A stretch of 64,000 nucleotides of DNA from Pseudomonas arsenicoxydans (GCF_900103875.1 NZ_LT629705.1:6023001-6087000); one strand, 5' to 3'; shown: positions 28,366-38,749, numbered from the stretch's first letter. A program made the numbers and translations. The notes: generated by a model from the sequence alone, not told the origin.

Positions 28366-29697
28366 ATGACTGGTTTACTCACGTCCATTCAAGCCGCACT
28401 CGGCTTGCCCCATACGCCGATTCCATTCACGTCGAGCGGCGCCCTGCCCTCGGCGTTTGCCATCACTGACCTGGCGTGCGCCAGCATTGCCGCGGCCGGC
28501 CAGGCGGTCAGTGAACTGCTGCAACAACACACCGGCCGTTTACCCACACTTGAAGTCGATCGCCGTCTGGCGTCTTTCTGGTTTGCAACCTCGATCCGTC
28601 CTGTTGGCTGGAGCGTTCCACCGCCGTGGGACCCGGTGGCCGGTGACTACGCGGCCCAGGACGGCTGGATCCGCTTGCACACCAATGCCCCGCATCATCG
28701 TGCCGCCGCCGAACGGGTGCTCGGCGCTTGTGCCGACCGCGCCGCGATGGCAGCCCAGGTTGCGCAATGGGCGAAATCCGATCTGGAGCAGGCCGTGGTC
28801 GACGCCGGTGGCTGCGCCGCCGAAATGCGCACCTGGGCGCAATGGCAGACGCATCCCCAAGGTATGGCAGTGAACGCCGAACCGCTGATTCAATTCAGTG
28901 CCGGCAACAGCCCAGCCGCAAAACCTTGGCAAGGTTCGGTGGCGCAACCGCTGGCGGGCATCAAGGTGCTGGATCTGACCCGTGTGCTGGCCGGCCCCAT
29001 CGCCAGCCGTTTCCTCGCCGGTCTAGGTGCCGAAGTCTTGCGCATCGACCCTCCAACCTGGAACGAACCGGGCGTGGTGCCGGAAGTCACGCTGGGCAAA
29101 CGCTGCGCGCGCCTGGACCTGCACGACACAAGCGATCGAGCGGTGTTCGACAGCCTGCTCAAGGACGCCGATATCGTGCTCCACGGCTACCGCGCCGATG
29201 CACTGGAACGCTTGGGCTACGGCGTCGCCGAGCGACAACGACTGGCACCGGGGCTGATTGATGTCTGCCTCAACGCCTACGGCTGGAGCGGCCCGTGGCA
29301 GAACCGTCGAGGGTTCGACAGCCTGGTGCAGATGAGCAGCGGGATCGCTGAAGCGGGTATGCGGTGGAAGAACGCAGACAAGCCGACGCCATTGCCGGTG
29401 CAGGCGCTGGATCATGCGACCGGATATTTGATGGCGGCAACAGCGATTACATTGTTGGGCCGTGGCGGGTCGGCCAGATTGTCGCTGGCACGCACCGCAA
29501 AACTGCTGATTGAAAATGGCCCGGGCACAGATGAAGCGTTGCGGGCAGAAGATGAAAACGATCAAGGGTTGTTAATTGAGCAGACGCCTTGGGGGCCGGC
29601 GCATCGGCTTCATGTGCCACTGAAAATCATCGGGACGCCGCTGCAGTGGGCGCTTCCAGCGGCTGAATTGGGTTCTCATCTTCCGAAGTGGCGGTGA
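28366..29697 (+). CDS. CoA-transferase, CaiB/BaiF family, with permuted-looking domain order
   Basis: A 443-residue protein starting MTGLLTSIQ after a GGAGG ribosome site. The family N-terminal motif IKVLDLTRVLAGPIASRFLAG appears only near residue 197, followed by GFDSLVQMSSGIA and the likely nucleophile Asp in QALDHATGYL. Residues about 85-185 (DGWIRLHTNAPHH, then GGCAAEMRTWAQWQTHPQGMA) resemble the part that is C-terminal in ordinary family members. The order of segments thus looks swapped. The acceptor acid is unknown and no pathway gene is adjacent. Confidence 0.8.
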   Translation: MTGLLTSIQAALGLPHTPIPFTSSGALPSAFAITDLACASIAAAGQAVSELLQQHTGRLPTLEVDRRLASFWFATSIRPVGWSVPPPWDPVAGDYAAQDGWIRLHTNAPHHRAAAERVLGACADRAAMAAQVAQWAKSDLEQAVVDAGGCAAEMRTWAQWQTHPQGMAVNAEPLIQFSAGNSPAAKPWQGSVAQPLAGIKVLDLTRVLAGPIASRFLAGLGAEVLRIDPPTWNEPGVVPEVTLGKRCARLDLHDTSDRAVFDSLLKDADIVLHGYRADALERLGYGVAERQRLAPGLIDVCLNAYGWSGPWQNRRGFDSLVQMSSGIAEAGMRWKNADKPTPLPVQALDHATGYLMAATAITLLGRGGSARLSLARTAKLLIENGPGTDEALRAEDENDQGLLIEQTPWGPAHRLHVPLKIIGTPLQWALPAAELGSHLPKWR

Positions 29698-29774
29698 CTT
29701 TCAGACAACTATCGCGAGCAGGTCGATGCTGCGTGAGTAAACGCCATCGACCGCTTGATACGCCAGCAACAACC

Positions 29775-31202
29775 TCACAACGACAGCAAGCCGCTGTACA
29801 ACCCGTACGCACCCAGCCCCGCGCCGATGCTCACGCAGGTAAAAATCCCCTTCTCGACATGGGTGAACAATGGTTCGCCCTGCTCATGTTTGGCCTTGGC
29901 GAACAGAATCACGCCCGGCGCATACAGCAGCGCCGACAGCAGCAAGTACTTCACCCCGCCCGCATACAGCAACCACATTGCGTAACACAGCGCGATGCCG
30001 CCAACCATCAGGTCCTTGGTGCGTTCGCCCGAGGCGTGTTCGTAGGTTTCGCCACGCCCGCTCAACAGCACTGCATACGCTGCCGACCACAGGTACGGCA
30101 CCAGAATCATCGAAGATGCGAGGTAGATCAGGCTGGTGTATGTCCCGGCCGAAAACAGCGTGATCAGCAGGAAAATCTGAATCATCACATTGGTCAGCCA
30201 CAGCGCATTGACCGGCACGTGGTTGGCGTTTTCCTTCTTCAGGAAGGCTGGCATGGTCTTGTCGTTGGCCGTGGCGAAGAGGATCTCGGCGCACAACAGT
30301 GCCCAGGACAACAACGCACCGAGCAGCGAAATCGCCAGGCCAATGCTGATCAGCAAAGCGCCCCAGGGGCCGACAATGTGTTCCAGCACCGCCGCCAGCG
30401 AAGGGTTCTGCAGGGTGGCCAATTCGGGTTGGCTCATGATCCCCAGTGACAACACATTCACCAGCACCAGCAGCGCCAACACACCGACAAAACCGATGAC
30501 CGTCGCCCGGCCCACGTCAGAACGTTTCTGCGCGCGGGCCGAATACACACTGGCGCCTTCAATGCCGATGAAGACGAACACGGTCACCAGCATCATGCTG
30601 CGCACCTGCTCCATCACACCGCCGAAATGGGGGTTGCTGCGGCCCCAGATGTCACGGGTGAAGATGTCGGCCTTGAACGCCACGGCGGCAATGACGATGA
30701 ACATGATCAGCGGCACGATCTTGGCCACGGTGGTCAATTGGTTGATGAACGCCGCTTCCTTGATCCCGCGCATCACCAGAAAATGTACCGCCCACAACAG
30801 CACCGAGGCGCAGCCGATGGCAACTGGTGTGTTGCCGTGGCCGAACACCGGAAAGAAATAACCGAGCGTGCTGAACAGCAGAACGAAATAACCGACGTTG
30901 CCCAGCCAGGCGCTGATCCAGTATCCCCAGGCCGATGAAAACCCCATGTAATCGCCAAAACCGGCCTTGGCGTAGGCGTACACCCCGGAGTCCAGTTCAG
31001 GTTTGCGATTGGCAAGCGTCTGGAATACGAAGGCCAGCGCCAACATGCCCACGGCGGTAATTGCCCAACCAATCAATATGGCCCCGGCATCGGCGCGCGC
31101 CGCCATGTTTTGCGGCAAGGAAAAAATCCCGCCGCCAATCATCGACCCCACCACCAAAGCGATCAGCGCGCTCAAGCCGAGCTTTTGCATCGGTTGCGAC
31201 AT
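29775..31202 (-). CDS. Basic amino acid/ornithine antiporter, second ArcD paralogue
   Basis: An APC-superfamily transporter of 475 residues (MSQPMQKLGLS...) with about 13 membrane helices and the family motif [18 protein letters not shown]. It is very close in sequence to ArcD at 31644, with long shared stretches such as [20 protein letters not shown]. It is transcribed divergently from arcD. The ATG at 31202 has GGAG upstream, whereas the frame to 31238 has no ribosome site. It probably exchanges arginine and ornithine; a different substrate among basic amino acids is possible. Confidence 0.88.
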   Translation of the reverse strand: MSQPMQKLGLSALIALVVGSMIGGGIFSLPQNMAARADAGAILIGWAITAVGMLALAFVFQTLANRKPELDSGVYAYAKAGFGDYMGFSSAWGYWISAWLGNVGYFVLLFSTLGYFFPVFGHGNTPVAIGCASVLLWAVHFLVMRGIKEAAFINQLTTVAKIVPLIMFIVIAAVAFKADIFTRDIWGRSNPHFGGVMEQVRSMMLVTVFVFIGIEGASVYSARAQKRSDVGRATVIGFVGVLALLVLVNVLSLGIMSQPELATLQNPSLAAVLEHIVGPWGALLISIGLAISLLGALLSWALLCAEILFATANDKTMPAFLKKENANHVPVNALWLTNVMIQIFLLITLFSAGTYTSLIYLASSMILVPYLWSAAYAVLLSGRGETYEHASGERTKDLMVGGIALCYAMWLLYAGGVKYLLLSALLYAPGVILFAKAKHEQGEPLFTHVEKGIFTCVSIGAGLGAYGLYSGLLSL

Positions 31203-31281
31203 TCCTGCGTCTCCATTTCCCATCGCGACCATCGCCACGCGAACGTCACATAATCGGTTTTAACTAAATGGATAAAGCGTA

Positions 31282-31295
31282 ATGACGTTTATCAA
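31282..31295 (-). promoter_or_regulatory. Candidate ANR/FNR-type box for the second arcD
   Basis: The minus strand reads TTGATAAACGTCAT, eight of ten consensus positions of TTGAT-N4-ATCAA. It is about 80 bp before the start codon. No convincing -10 element lies at exact class II spacing, so confidence is limited. Confidence 0.4.
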
Positions 31296-31568
31296 TTAAC
31301 GCCAACCAGTCTATTTATAACCGATCACTCTATGAGGCCACGCTGAAAATAGCGAATGAATAGTAGATCCTAATTAATCAATATCACCCGACTATCAAAA
31401 ACTAACCCTTGCCAAAGCAGAAAAACGGACTAGCGTCTAAACCTCAATTGCTACGCTTTATTTATTAAACCTTGACCAAGGGCCTCTGGAACGGGCTTCC
31501 CAGACAACAGACTTATGCCCCTATAGTTGGCGTAAGTCATTAATCAGCAATGAAAACATGAGAATAAC

Positions 31569-31582
31569 TTGATCTAAGTCAG
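31569..31582 (+). promoter_or_regulatory. ANR box of the arcDABC promoter
   Basis: TTGATCTAAGTCAG resembles the ANR site of the P. aeruginosa arc operon. A -10-like TAAACT at 31605-31610 would place the transcription start near 31617, exactly 41.5 bases from the box centre, the class II spacing of FNR-type activators. Confidence 0.7.
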
Positions 31583-31643
31583 ATGATTGAACAGCCCATA
31601 AAATTAAACTGGCCTTCTTCTCCTCCTGCACTGGAGTCATGCA

Positions 31644-33071
31644 ATGTCTGAATCCCCCGGAAAACTGAAACTCGGCGCACTCGTTGCGTTGGTTGTCGGC
31701 TCAATGATTGGCGGCGGGATTTTTTCCTTGCCCCAGAACATGGCCGCCAGTGCCGACGTCGGTGCCGTGCTCATCGGCTGGGCCATTACGGCAGTCGGCA
31801 TGCTGACCCTGGCCTTCGTCTTCCAAACACTCGCCAACCGCAAACCTGATCTGGATGCCGGGGTTTACGCCTACGCCAAAGCCGGATTCGGCGACTACAT
31901 GGGTTTCTCTTCCGCCTGGGGATACTGGATCAGCGCCTGGCTGGGCAACGTCGGTTACTTCGTTCTGTTGTTCAGTACCCTCGGTTACTTTTTTCCGATC
32001 TTCGGCGAAGGCAACACCGTCGCGGCCGTGATCGGCGCCTCAGTGTTGCTTTGGGGTGTGCATTTCCTGGTACTGCAGGGCATCAAGGAAGCGGCGTTCA
32101 TCAACCTGGTGACCACCGTCGCCAAAGTTGTGCCGCTGGGGCTGTTTATCCTGATCGCGATTTTCGCGTTCAAACTGGACATCTTCACCGCTGACATCTG
32201 GGGCCTGAAAAACCCGGACCTGGGCAGCGTGATGAACCAGGTACGCAAAATGATGCTGGTCACCGTGTGGGTGTTCATCGGCATCGAAGGTGCAAGCATC
32301 TTCTCGGCCCGGGCAGAAAAACGCACCGATGTGGGTAAAGCCACCGTGATCGGGTTCATCACCGTGCTGCTGTTCCTGGTGCTGGTGAACGTGCTGTCGC
32401 TGGGCATCATGACCCAACCGGAACTGGCCAAACTGCAGAACCCGTCGATGGCGGCGGTGCTGGAACACGTAGTCGGTCCTTGGGGCGCGGTGCTGATCAG
32501 CGTCGGCCTGGTGATCTCACTGCTCGGGGCACTGCTGTCGTGGGTGCTGTTGTGTGCCGAAATCATGTTCGCCGCGGCCAAGGACCACACCATGCCTGCG
32601 TTCCTGCGCAAGGAAAACGCCAAGCAAGTGCCGGTCAATGCGCTGTGGCTGACCAACGCGATGGTGCAGCTGTTCCTGATCATCACGCTGTTCTCGGCCA
32701 GCACCTACCTGTCGCTGATCTACCTCGCGACTTCAATGATTCTGGTGCCCTATCTGTGGTCGGCGGCTTACGCCTTTCTGCTGGCGGTGCGCGGCGAGAC
32801 CTATGAAAACGCAGCGAGCGAACGCAGCAAAGACCTGTTCATCGGCGCCGTCGCCCTGATCTACGCGATCTGGCTGATCTATGCCGGCGGCGTCAAATAC
32901 CTGCTGCTGTCCGCCCTGCTCTATGCGCCCGGCGCGATCCTGTTCGCCAAGGCCAAGCTTGAAGTCAACAAAACCGTTTTCACCAACGTCGAGAAGCTGA
33001 TTTTTGCAGCCGTCGTCGTGGGCGCCCTGGTGGCGGCTTACGGGCTGTATGACGGCTTCCTGACTCTGTAA
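31644..33071 (+). CDS. arcD: Arginine/ornithine antiporter
   Basis: Imports arginine in exchange for ornithine, supplying the arginine deiminase pathway that makes ATP without oxygen. The 475-residue protein has about 13 membrane helices, and the APC motif [14 protein letters not shown] lies near the N terminus. It is the first gene of arcD-arcA-arcB-arcC, with an ANR-type box 62-75 bp upstream. arcA follows after 35 bp. Confidence 0.95.
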   Translation: MSESPGKLKLGALVALVVGSMIGGGIFSLPQNMAASADVGAVLIGWAITAVGMLTLAFVFQTLANRKPDLDAGVYAYAKAGFGDYMGFSSAWGYWISAWLGNVGYFVLLFSTLGYFFPIFGEGNTVAAVIGASVLLWGVHFLVLQGIKEAAFINLVTTVAKVVPLGLFILIAIFAFKLDIFTADIWGLKNPDLGSVMNQVRKMMLVTVWVFIGIEGASIFSARAEKRTDVGKATVIGFITVLLFLVLVNVLSLGIMTQPELAKLQNPSMAAVLEHVVGPWGAVLISVGLVISLLGALLSWVLLCAEIMFAAAKDHTMPAFLRKENAKQVPVNALWLTNAMVQLFLIITLFSASTYLSLIYLATSMILVPYLWSAAYAFLLAVRGETYENAASERSKDLFIGAVALIYAIWLIYAGGVKYLLLSALLYAPGAILFAKAKLEVNKTVFTNVEKLIFAAVVVGALVAAYGLYDGFLTL

Positions 33072-33106
33072 CACCCGACTTATTTGTCATCTGGAGGATC
33101 ACTGTA

Positions 33107-34363
33107 ATGACCACGGAAAAAGTTAAGTACGGCGTACATTCCGAAGCCGGCAAACTGCGTAAAGTCATGGTTTGCTCCCCCGGTCTGGCCCACCAGCGGC
33201 TGACCCCGAACAACTGCGACGAGTTACTGTTTGATGATGTGCTGTGGGTCGCACAGGCTAAACGTGACCATTTCGACTTCGTCACCAAGATGCGCGAGCG
33301 CAATGTCGACGTGCTGGAAATGCACAATCTGCTGACCGACATCGTTGCCATCCCTGAAGCCCTCGACTGGATTCTGGAACGCAAGGTCACTGCCAACTCC
33401 GTCGGCCTCGGTCTGATCAACGAAGTGGGTTCGTGGTTACGTAGCCTTGAGCCTCGCCACATTGCCGAGTTCCTGATCGGCGGCGTTTCCGCCGATGACT
33501 TGCCGGACAGCTTTGGCGGCAAGACCATTCAGATGTTCCGCGATTTCCTGGGTCACTCCAGCTTCATTCTGCCGCCGCTGCCTAACACCCAGTTCACCCG
33601 CGACACCACTTGCTGGATCTACGGCGGTGTGACCCTCAACCCGATGTATTGGCCGGCGCGTCGTCAGGAAACCCTGCTGGCCACTGCCATCTACAAATTC
33701 CATCCGCAGTTCACCAACGCCGACTTCCAGATCTGGTACGGCGACCCCGACCAGGAGCACGGCAGCTCCACTCTTGAAGGCGGCGATGTGATGCCGATCG
33801 GCAATGGTGTGGTGTTGATCGGCATGGGCGAGCGCTCGTCCCGTCAAGCCATTGGCCAACTGGCGGTCAACCTGTTCAAGAACAAAGCCGTCGAGAAAGT
33901 CATCGTCGCCGGCCTGCCAAAATCCCGCGCGGCCATGCACCTGGACACCGTGTTCAGCTTCTGCGACCGCGACCTGGTGACGATATTCCCGGAAGTGGTG
34001 AACCAGATCGTCGCCTTCACCCTGCGCCCTGACGAAAGCAAACCGGGCGGTATCGACATCCGTCGCGAAGAAACCAACTTCCTCGACACCGTGGCCAAGG
34101 CCCTCAACCTCAAGACCCTGCGCGTGGTGGAAACCGGCGGCAACAGCTTCGCCGCCGAGCGCGAACAATGGGACGACGGCAACAACGTGGTGGCCTTGGA
34201 GCCGGGCGTGGTGATCGGTTATGACCGCAACACCTACACCAACACCCTACTGCGCAAGGCCGGTGTGGAAGTCATCACCATCAGTGCCGGCGAACTCGGA
34301 CGCGGACGTGGCGGCGGCCACTGCATGACCTGCCCGATCATTCGCGACCCAATCGACTATTAA
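33107..34363 (+). CDS. arcA: Arginine deiminase
   Basis: Hydrolyses arginine to citrulline and ammonia. It has 418 residues, the same length as the P. aeruginosa enzyme. The nucleophile Cys406 lies in the C-terminal [11 protein letters not shown], and the early [15 protein letters not shown] and the FTRDTTCWI segment are characteristic. GGAGG precedes the ATG. It is the second gene of the arc operon. A strong hairpin follows its stop. Confidence 0.97.
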   Translation: MTTEKVKYGVHSEAGKLRKVMVCSPGLAHQRLTPNNCDELLFDDVLWVAQAKRDHFDFVTKMRERNVDVLEMHNLLTDIVAIPEALDWILERKVTANSVGLGLINEVGSWLRSLEPRHIAEFLIGGVSADDLPDSFGGKTIQMFRDFLGHSSFILPPLPNTQFTRDTTCWIYGGVTLNPMYWPARRQETLLATAIYKFHPQFTNADFQIWYGDPDQEHGSSTLEGGDVMPIGNGVVLIGMGERSSRQAIGQLAVNLFKNKAVEKVIVAGLPKSRAAMHLDTVFSFCDRDLVTIFPEVVNQIVAFTLRPDESKPGGIDIRREETNFLDTVAKALNLKTLRVVETGGNSFAAEREQWDDGNNVVALEPGVVIGYDRNTYTNTLLRKAGVEVITISAGELGRGRGGGHCMTCPIIRDPIDY

Positions 34364-34371
34364 TTTTATGC

Positions 34372-34402
34372 CCTGCTTCACGCTCATAAAGCGTGAAGCA
34401 GG
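34372..34402 (+). repeat. Hairpin between arcA and arcB
   Basis: CCTGCTTCACGCT pairs perfectly with AGCGTGAAGCAGG across CATAA. No T-run follows, so it suggests mRNA processing or 3' protection of arcDA rather than termination. Processing of arc mRNA is known in P. aeruginosa. Confidence 0.7.
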
Positions 34403-34432
34403 CGGATAACCGAAACCCAAGGAGATCCCATC

Positions 34433-35443
34433 ATGGCTTTCAACATGCGCAACCGCAGCCTGCTCTCGCTGATGCACCACACGACGCGTGAGCTCAATTA
34501 CCTGCTGGACCTTTCCCGGGACCTCAAGCGCGCCAAGTACACCGGCACCGAACGGGCGCACCTGAAAGGCAAAAACATCGCGCTGATCTTCGAAAAAACC
34601 TCGACCCGTACCCGATGCGCTTTCGAAGTGGCGGCCCATGACCAAGGCGCCCACGTCACCTACATCGACCCGGTGTCGTCGCAGATCGGCCACAAGGAAA
34701 GCATGAAGGACACCGCCCGGGTGCTGGGGCGGATGTTCGATGCGATCGAGTACCGTGGCTTCGCACAGGAAATCGTCGAAGAACTGGCCAAGTTCGCCGG
34801 CGTGCCGGTGTTCAACGGCCTGACCGCTGAATTCCACCCGACGCAGATGATCGCCGACACACTGACCATGCGTGAACACAGCGACAAGCCGCTGCATGAC
34901 ATCAGCTATGCCTACCTGGGCGACGCCCGCTACAACATGGGTAATTCATTGCTGATGATCGGCGCCAAACTGGGCATGGACGTGCGCATCGCCGCACCGA
35001 AAGCCTTGTGGCCACACGCCGATTTCATTGCCCAGTGCAAAGCCTTCGCCGAAGAAAGTGGCGCCCGCATCACCATCACCGAAGACCCGAAAGCTGCGGT
35101 CAAGGGCGTGGACTTCATCCACACCGACATCTGGGTGTCGATGGGTGAGCCCGTTGAAGCGTGGGACGAACGCATCGAGCAACTGCTGCCGTACCAGGTC
35201 AATGCCGACATGATGAAGGCCTCGGGCAACCCGCGCGTGAAGTTCATGCACTGCCTGCCGGCCTTCCACAACAGCGAAACCAAAGTCGGCAAAGACATTG
35301 CCGCGCGGTATCCGCACCTGGCCAACGGCGTGGAGGTGACTGAAGAAGTCTTCGAATCGCCGGCCAACATCGCCTTCGAGCAAGCGGAAAACCGCATGCA
35401 CACCATCAAGGCGATCCTGGTGTCGGCGTTGGCGGATATCTAA
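34433..35443 (+). CDS. arcB: Ornithine carbamoyltransferase, catabolic
   Basis: Phosphorolyses citrulline to ornithine and carbamoyl phosphate. The 336 residues equal the catabolic enzyme of P. aeruginosa. The carbamoyl-phosphate loop is [11 protein letters not shown], and the ornithine and catalytic motif is [13 protein letters not shown] ribosome site AAGGAGA precedes the ATG. Its position in the arc operon supports the catabolic over the biosynthetic (ArgF) role. Confidence 0.96.
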   Translation: MAFNMRNRSLLSLMHHTTRELNYLLDLSRDLKRAKYTGTERAHLKGKNIALIFEKTSTRTRCAFEVAAHDQGAHVTYIDPVSSQIGHKESMKDTARVLGRMFDAIEYRGFAQEIVEELAKFAGVPVFNGLTAEFHPTQMIADTLTMREHSDKPLHDISYAYLGDARYNMGNSLLMIGAKLGMDVRIAAPKALWPHADFIAQCKAFAEESGARITITEDPKAAVKGVDFIHTDIWVSMGEPVEAWDERIEQLLPYQVNADMMKASGNPRVKFMHCLPAFHNSETKVGKDIAARYPHLANGVEVTEEVFESPANIAFEQAENRMHTIKAILVSALADI

Positions 35444-35478
35444 CGGCTCACGCGGCTCCTCCTGGAGGAACACAAACC

Positions 35479-35566
35479 CTGTGGGAGCTGGCTTGCCTGC
35501 GATGGCATCGCCTCGATCTGTCAGATACACCGAGGTGATGCCATCGCAGGCAAGCCAGCTCCCACA
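35479..35566. repeat. GTGGGAG-type REPIN between arcB and arcC
   Basis: GTGGGAGCTGGCTTGCCTGC and its inverse flank a central part containing ATACACCGAGGTGATG. It is almost the same as the copy at 57150-57235. Confidence 0.92.
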
Positions 35567-35619
35567 TTGACCGGGTTTCGACAGGAAGACCGAGTCACCT
35601 CATTCAGAAGGATTGCATT

Positions 35620-36549
35620 ATGCGTATCGTCGTTGCTCTGGGCGGTAACGCCCTGCTCCGCCGGGGTGAACCCATGACCGCGGACAACCAGCGCGCCAAC
35701 ATCCGGATCGCCACGGAACAAATCGCCAAGATCCATGCTGGCAATGAACTGGTCATCGCCCACGGTAATGGTCCGCAGGTGGGTCTGCTGTCGCTGCAAG
35801 CCGCCGCCTACACCTCGGTTTCCCCTTACCCGCTGGACGTGCTCGGCGCCGAAACCGAAGGCATGATCGGCTATATCATCGAACAGGAACTGGGCAACCT
35901 GCTGGACTTCGAAGTACCGTTCGCAACCCTGCTGACCCAGGTCGAAGTCGACGCCAACGACCCGGCGTTCCAGCACCCCAGCAAACCCATCGGCCCGGTC
36001 TACACCAAGGCTGAAGCTGAAAAACTCGCCGCCGAGAAAGGCTGGGCGATTGCTCCCGATGGCGACAAATTCCGTCGCGTGGTGGCCAGCCCGAGACCCA
36101 AGCGCATCTTCGAAATCCGCCCGATCAAGTGGCTGCTGGAAAAAGGCAGCATCGTGATCTGTGCCGGCGGTGGTGGTATCCCGACGATGTACGGGCCCCA
36201 CGGCAAGCTGCAAGGCGTGGAAGCGGTGATCGACAAGGACCTGTGTTCGGCGCTGCTGGCCGAACAGCTTGAAAGCGATCTGCTGGTGATCGCCACCGAT
36301 GTCAACGCGGCGTTCATCGACTTCGGCAAACCAACCCAGAAATCCATCGCCGAGGCGCACCCGGACGAAATGGAAAAACTCGGCTTCGCCGCCGGCTCCA
36401 TGGGACCGAAGGTACAGGCCGCCTGCGAGTTTGCCCGCCATACTGGAAAAACTGCAGTGATCGGTTCACTCTCGGACATCGAAGCCATCGTCCTGGGCAA
36501 AGCCGGTACCCGCATCAGCACGGCCAAACCTGGCATTACTTATTTATAA
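35620..36549 (+). CDS. arcC: Carbamate kinase
   Basis: Transfers phosphate from carbamoyl phosphate to ADP, the ATP-forming step of arginine deiminase catabolism. The 309-residue amino-acid-kinase-fold protein has an N-terminal [14 protein letters not shown] phosphate loop, HGNGPQVG, and the late CAGGGGIP and [12 protein letters not shown]. It is separated from arcB by a 177-bp gap with a REPIN but remains in the operon order. Confidence 0.96.
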   Translation: MRIVVALGGNALLRRGEPMTADNQRANIRIATEQIAKIHAGNELVIAHGNGPQVGLLSLQAAAYTSVSPYPLDVLGAETEGMIGYIIEQELGNLLDFEVPFATLLTQVEVDANDPAFQHPSKPIGPVYTKAEAEKLAAEKGWAIAPDGDKFRRVVASPRPKRIFEIRPIKWLLEKGSIVICAGGGGIPTMYGPHGKLQGVEAVIDKDLCSALLAEQLESDLLVIATDVNAAFIDFGKPTQKSIAEAHPDEMEKLGFAAGSMGPKVQAACEFARHTGKTAVIGSLSDIEAIVLGKAGTRISTAKPGITYL

Positions 36550-36561
36550 GGAGAACCGTCA

Positions 36562-36930
36562 ATGGCACAGTTCGAGCCCGGTCACTTACACATTGAGCGC
36601 CATGCGCTGACCGATGACGATGTCAACTACAACGTGTGCATCGACTACAAAGTTGCTCAGGATCCCAAGGACGGAAAAGAAAAAGGGATGCTGTTCACCA
36701 TGCACGGCAGCATTCAGGGTAAGGATTTCAACGAAGAATTTTTCCTGCCAAAGGATCAGGCGTACAACTTCGCCAGCAACGTGACGAAAATCGCCGAGAA
36801 GTACGGGATTCCCAAGACGCATAGCAGCATCGGCTCGGCGCACAAACATTACGACCTGATGTTTGAGGATGTGCGGGTGCAACTCAACATGAAGTCGGGC
36901 GACCCAGTCAATCCCGAGCACCTGGACTAA
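36562..36930 (+). CDS. DUF5064 family protein
   Basis: The 122-residue soluble protein (MAQFEPGHLHIERHAL) resembles Pseudomonas DUF5064 proteins. Its ribosome site AAGGAG touches the arcC stop codon, so it is translated from the arc mRNA. It contains KYGIPKTHSSIGSAHKHYD and no known catalytic motif. The function is unknown. The coupling to arcC suggests a role under low oxygen. Confidence 0.8.
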   Translation: MAQFEPGHLHIERHALTDDDVNYNVCIDYKVAQDPKDGKEKGMLFTMHGSIQGKDFNEEFFLPKDQAYNFASNVTKIAEKYGIPKTHSSIGSAHKHYDLMFEDVRVQLNMKSGDPVNPEHLD

Positions 36931-36940
36931 CCCGCTGACC

Positions 36941-36966
36941 CTGTGGGAGCGGGCTTGCTCCCACAG
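36941..36966. repeat. Single short REP hairpin
   Basis: CTGTGGGAGC-GGGCTT-GCTCCCACAG lies 11 bp after the DUF5064 stop and may protect or end the arc transcript. Confidence 0.85.
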
Positions 36967-37065
36967 GTGCACATCTCTGCACTGAAGTCCTGCACGGGAT
37001 TTCACCATTGGCCCGCCCCAAGGCATACTTGCCACCCTCCGCACTCCAGAACCAAAAATCGCCCC

Positions 37066-38574
37066 ATGCGTATCCACGTCAGCTTCATCGACCGCGTCGG
37101 CATTACCCAGGAAGTCCTGGCTCTGCTCGGTGGGCGCAATCTCAATCTGGATGCGGTGGAGATGGTGCCGCCGAACGTCTACATCGACGCCCCGACCTTG
37201 AGTCCAGAGGTGCTCGACGAACTGCGCGACGCGCTGCTCAGCGTGCGCGGCGTGCAAACGATGACGGTGGTCGACATCCTTCCCGGCCAGCGTCGGCACT
37301 TGCAACTCGATGCGTTGCTCGCCGCCATGACCGACCCGGTGCTGGCGCTGGACAGCGCCGGCAAGGTGTTGCTGGCCAACCCGGCATTGATCGCCTTGTA
37401 TGGTCGCGAACCGGCCGGTGAAAGCGTCGCCGACCTGTTTGCCGATCCGGCATTGCTCGACGCGCTGCTGGAAAACGGCTTTCGCCTGCCGCTGCGCGAG
37501 ATCACCGTCAACGGTCAGACCCTATTGCTGGACGCCACGCCGATCACCGACGCGGGCGCCCTGCTGACCTTGTACCAACCCAACCGCATCGGCGAACGCC
37601 TGTCGGCGCTGCACCATGATCACGCCGAAGGTTTCGACGCGCTGTTGGGCGAGTCCCCGGCAATTCGTACGCTCAAGGCGCGCGCCCAACGCGTGGCGGC
37701 ACTCGATGCACCGCTGTTGATCCAAGGTGAAACCGGCACCGGCAAAGAATTGGTGGCGCGGGCCTGCCACGCTATCAGCGCTCGGCACAGCTCACCTTTC
37801 CTGGCGCTGAACTGCGCGGCACTGCCGGAGAACCTCGCTGAAAGTGAACTGTTCGGCTATGCCCCCGGCGCCTTCACCGGTGCGCAACGGGGCGGCAAAC
37901 CGGGGCTGATGGAACTGGCCAACCAGGGCACGGTGTTTCTCGATGAGATCGGTGAGATGTCGCCGTACTTGCAGGCGAAACTGCTGCGTTTCCTCAATGA
38001 CGGCAGCTTCCGTCGAGTGGGTGGTGACCGTGAGGTAAAGGTCAACGTGCGGATCCTCAGCGCGACCCATCGCGACCTGGAAAAAATGGTCAGCGAAGGC
38101 TCGTTCCGCGAAGACCTGTTCTACCGCCTCAATGTCCTCAACGTCGAAGTCCCGCCCCTGCGCGAACGCGGTCAGGACATCCTGCTACTGGCCCGCTACT
38201 TCATGCAGCAGGCCTGCGCGCAGATCCAGCGCCCGGTCTGCCGCCTGGCGCCAGGCACTTATCCGGCGCTGCTGGGTAATCGCTGGCCGGGCAACGTCCG
38301 GCAATTGCAGAACGTCATCTTCCGCGCCGCGGCGATCTGCGAAAGCAGCCTGGTGGACATCGGCGATCTCGATATCGCCGGCACCTCGGTGGCGCGCCAG
38401 AGCGACAGCGATGTCGACAGCCTTGAGCAAGCGATGGAAGAGTTCGAAAAAACCCTGCTGGAAAAACTCTACGTCAGCTACCCCTCGACCCGGCAACTGG
38501 CCAGTCGTCTGCAAACCTCCCACACCGCGATTGCCCATCGGTTGCGCAAGTACGGGATTCCCAACAAGCCGTAG
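37066..38574 (+). CDS. gcsR: TyrR-like sigma-54 activator of glycine cleavage (GcsR)
   Basis: A 502-residue enhancer-binding protein with an ACT-like ligand domain (1-75, MRIHVSFIDRVGITQEVL), a PAS-like segment (about 80-190), and a AAA+ domain with Walker A GETGTGKE at residue 221 and the sigma-54 contact loop GAFTGA at 268. A C-terminal helix-turn-helix ends in SHTAIAHRLRKYGIPNKP. Its place before gcvH matches P. aeruginosa GcsR, which activates the glycine-cleavage operon with glycine as signal. The ATG at 37066 fits the family N terminus; the frame to 36943 starts inside a REP element. Confidence 0.9.
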   Translation: MRIHVSFIDRVGITQEVLALLGGRNLNLDAVEMVPPNVYIDAPTLSPEVLDELRDALLSVRGVQTMTVVDILPGQRRHLQLDALLAAMTDPVLALDSAGKVLLANPALIALYGREPAGESVADLFADPALLDALLENGFRLPLREITVNGQTLLLDATPITDAGALLTLYQPNRIGERLSALHHDHAEGFDALLGESPAIRTLKARAQRVAALDAPLLIQGETGTGKELVARACHAISARHSSPFLALNCAALPENLAESELFGYAPGAFTGAQRGGKPGLMELANQGTVFLDEIGEMSPYLQAKLLRFLNDGSFRRVGGDREVKVNVRILSATHRDLEKMVSEGSFREDLFYRLNVLNVEVPPLRERGQDILLLARYFMQQACAQIQRPVCRLAPGTYPALLGNRWPGNVRQLQNVIFRAAAICESSLVDIGDLDIAGTSVARQSDSDVDSLEQAMEEFEKTLLEKLYVSYPSTRQLASRLQTSHTAIAHRLRKYGIPNKP

Positions 38575-38612
38575 CTTGTGGCCGAAAGATAATTCCCCCG
38601 ACACCATAAACC

Positions 38613-38704
38613 CTGTGGGAGCGGGCTTGCCCGCGATAGCGATCTGACATTCGACATCTTTGTTGGGTGTGATGGCCTCATCGCGGGCAAGCCCGGCTCC
38701 CACA
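38613..38704. repeat. GTGGGAG-type REP pair after gcsR
   Basis: TGTGGGAGCGGGCTTGCCCG and its inverse flank about 45 bp. It lies between gcsR and the regulatory region of gcvH. Confidence 0.9.
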
Positions 38705-38749
38705 AAGTTCTGCGCCGCCTTGGCACCGAGCTCAAAAACGACCTCCATC

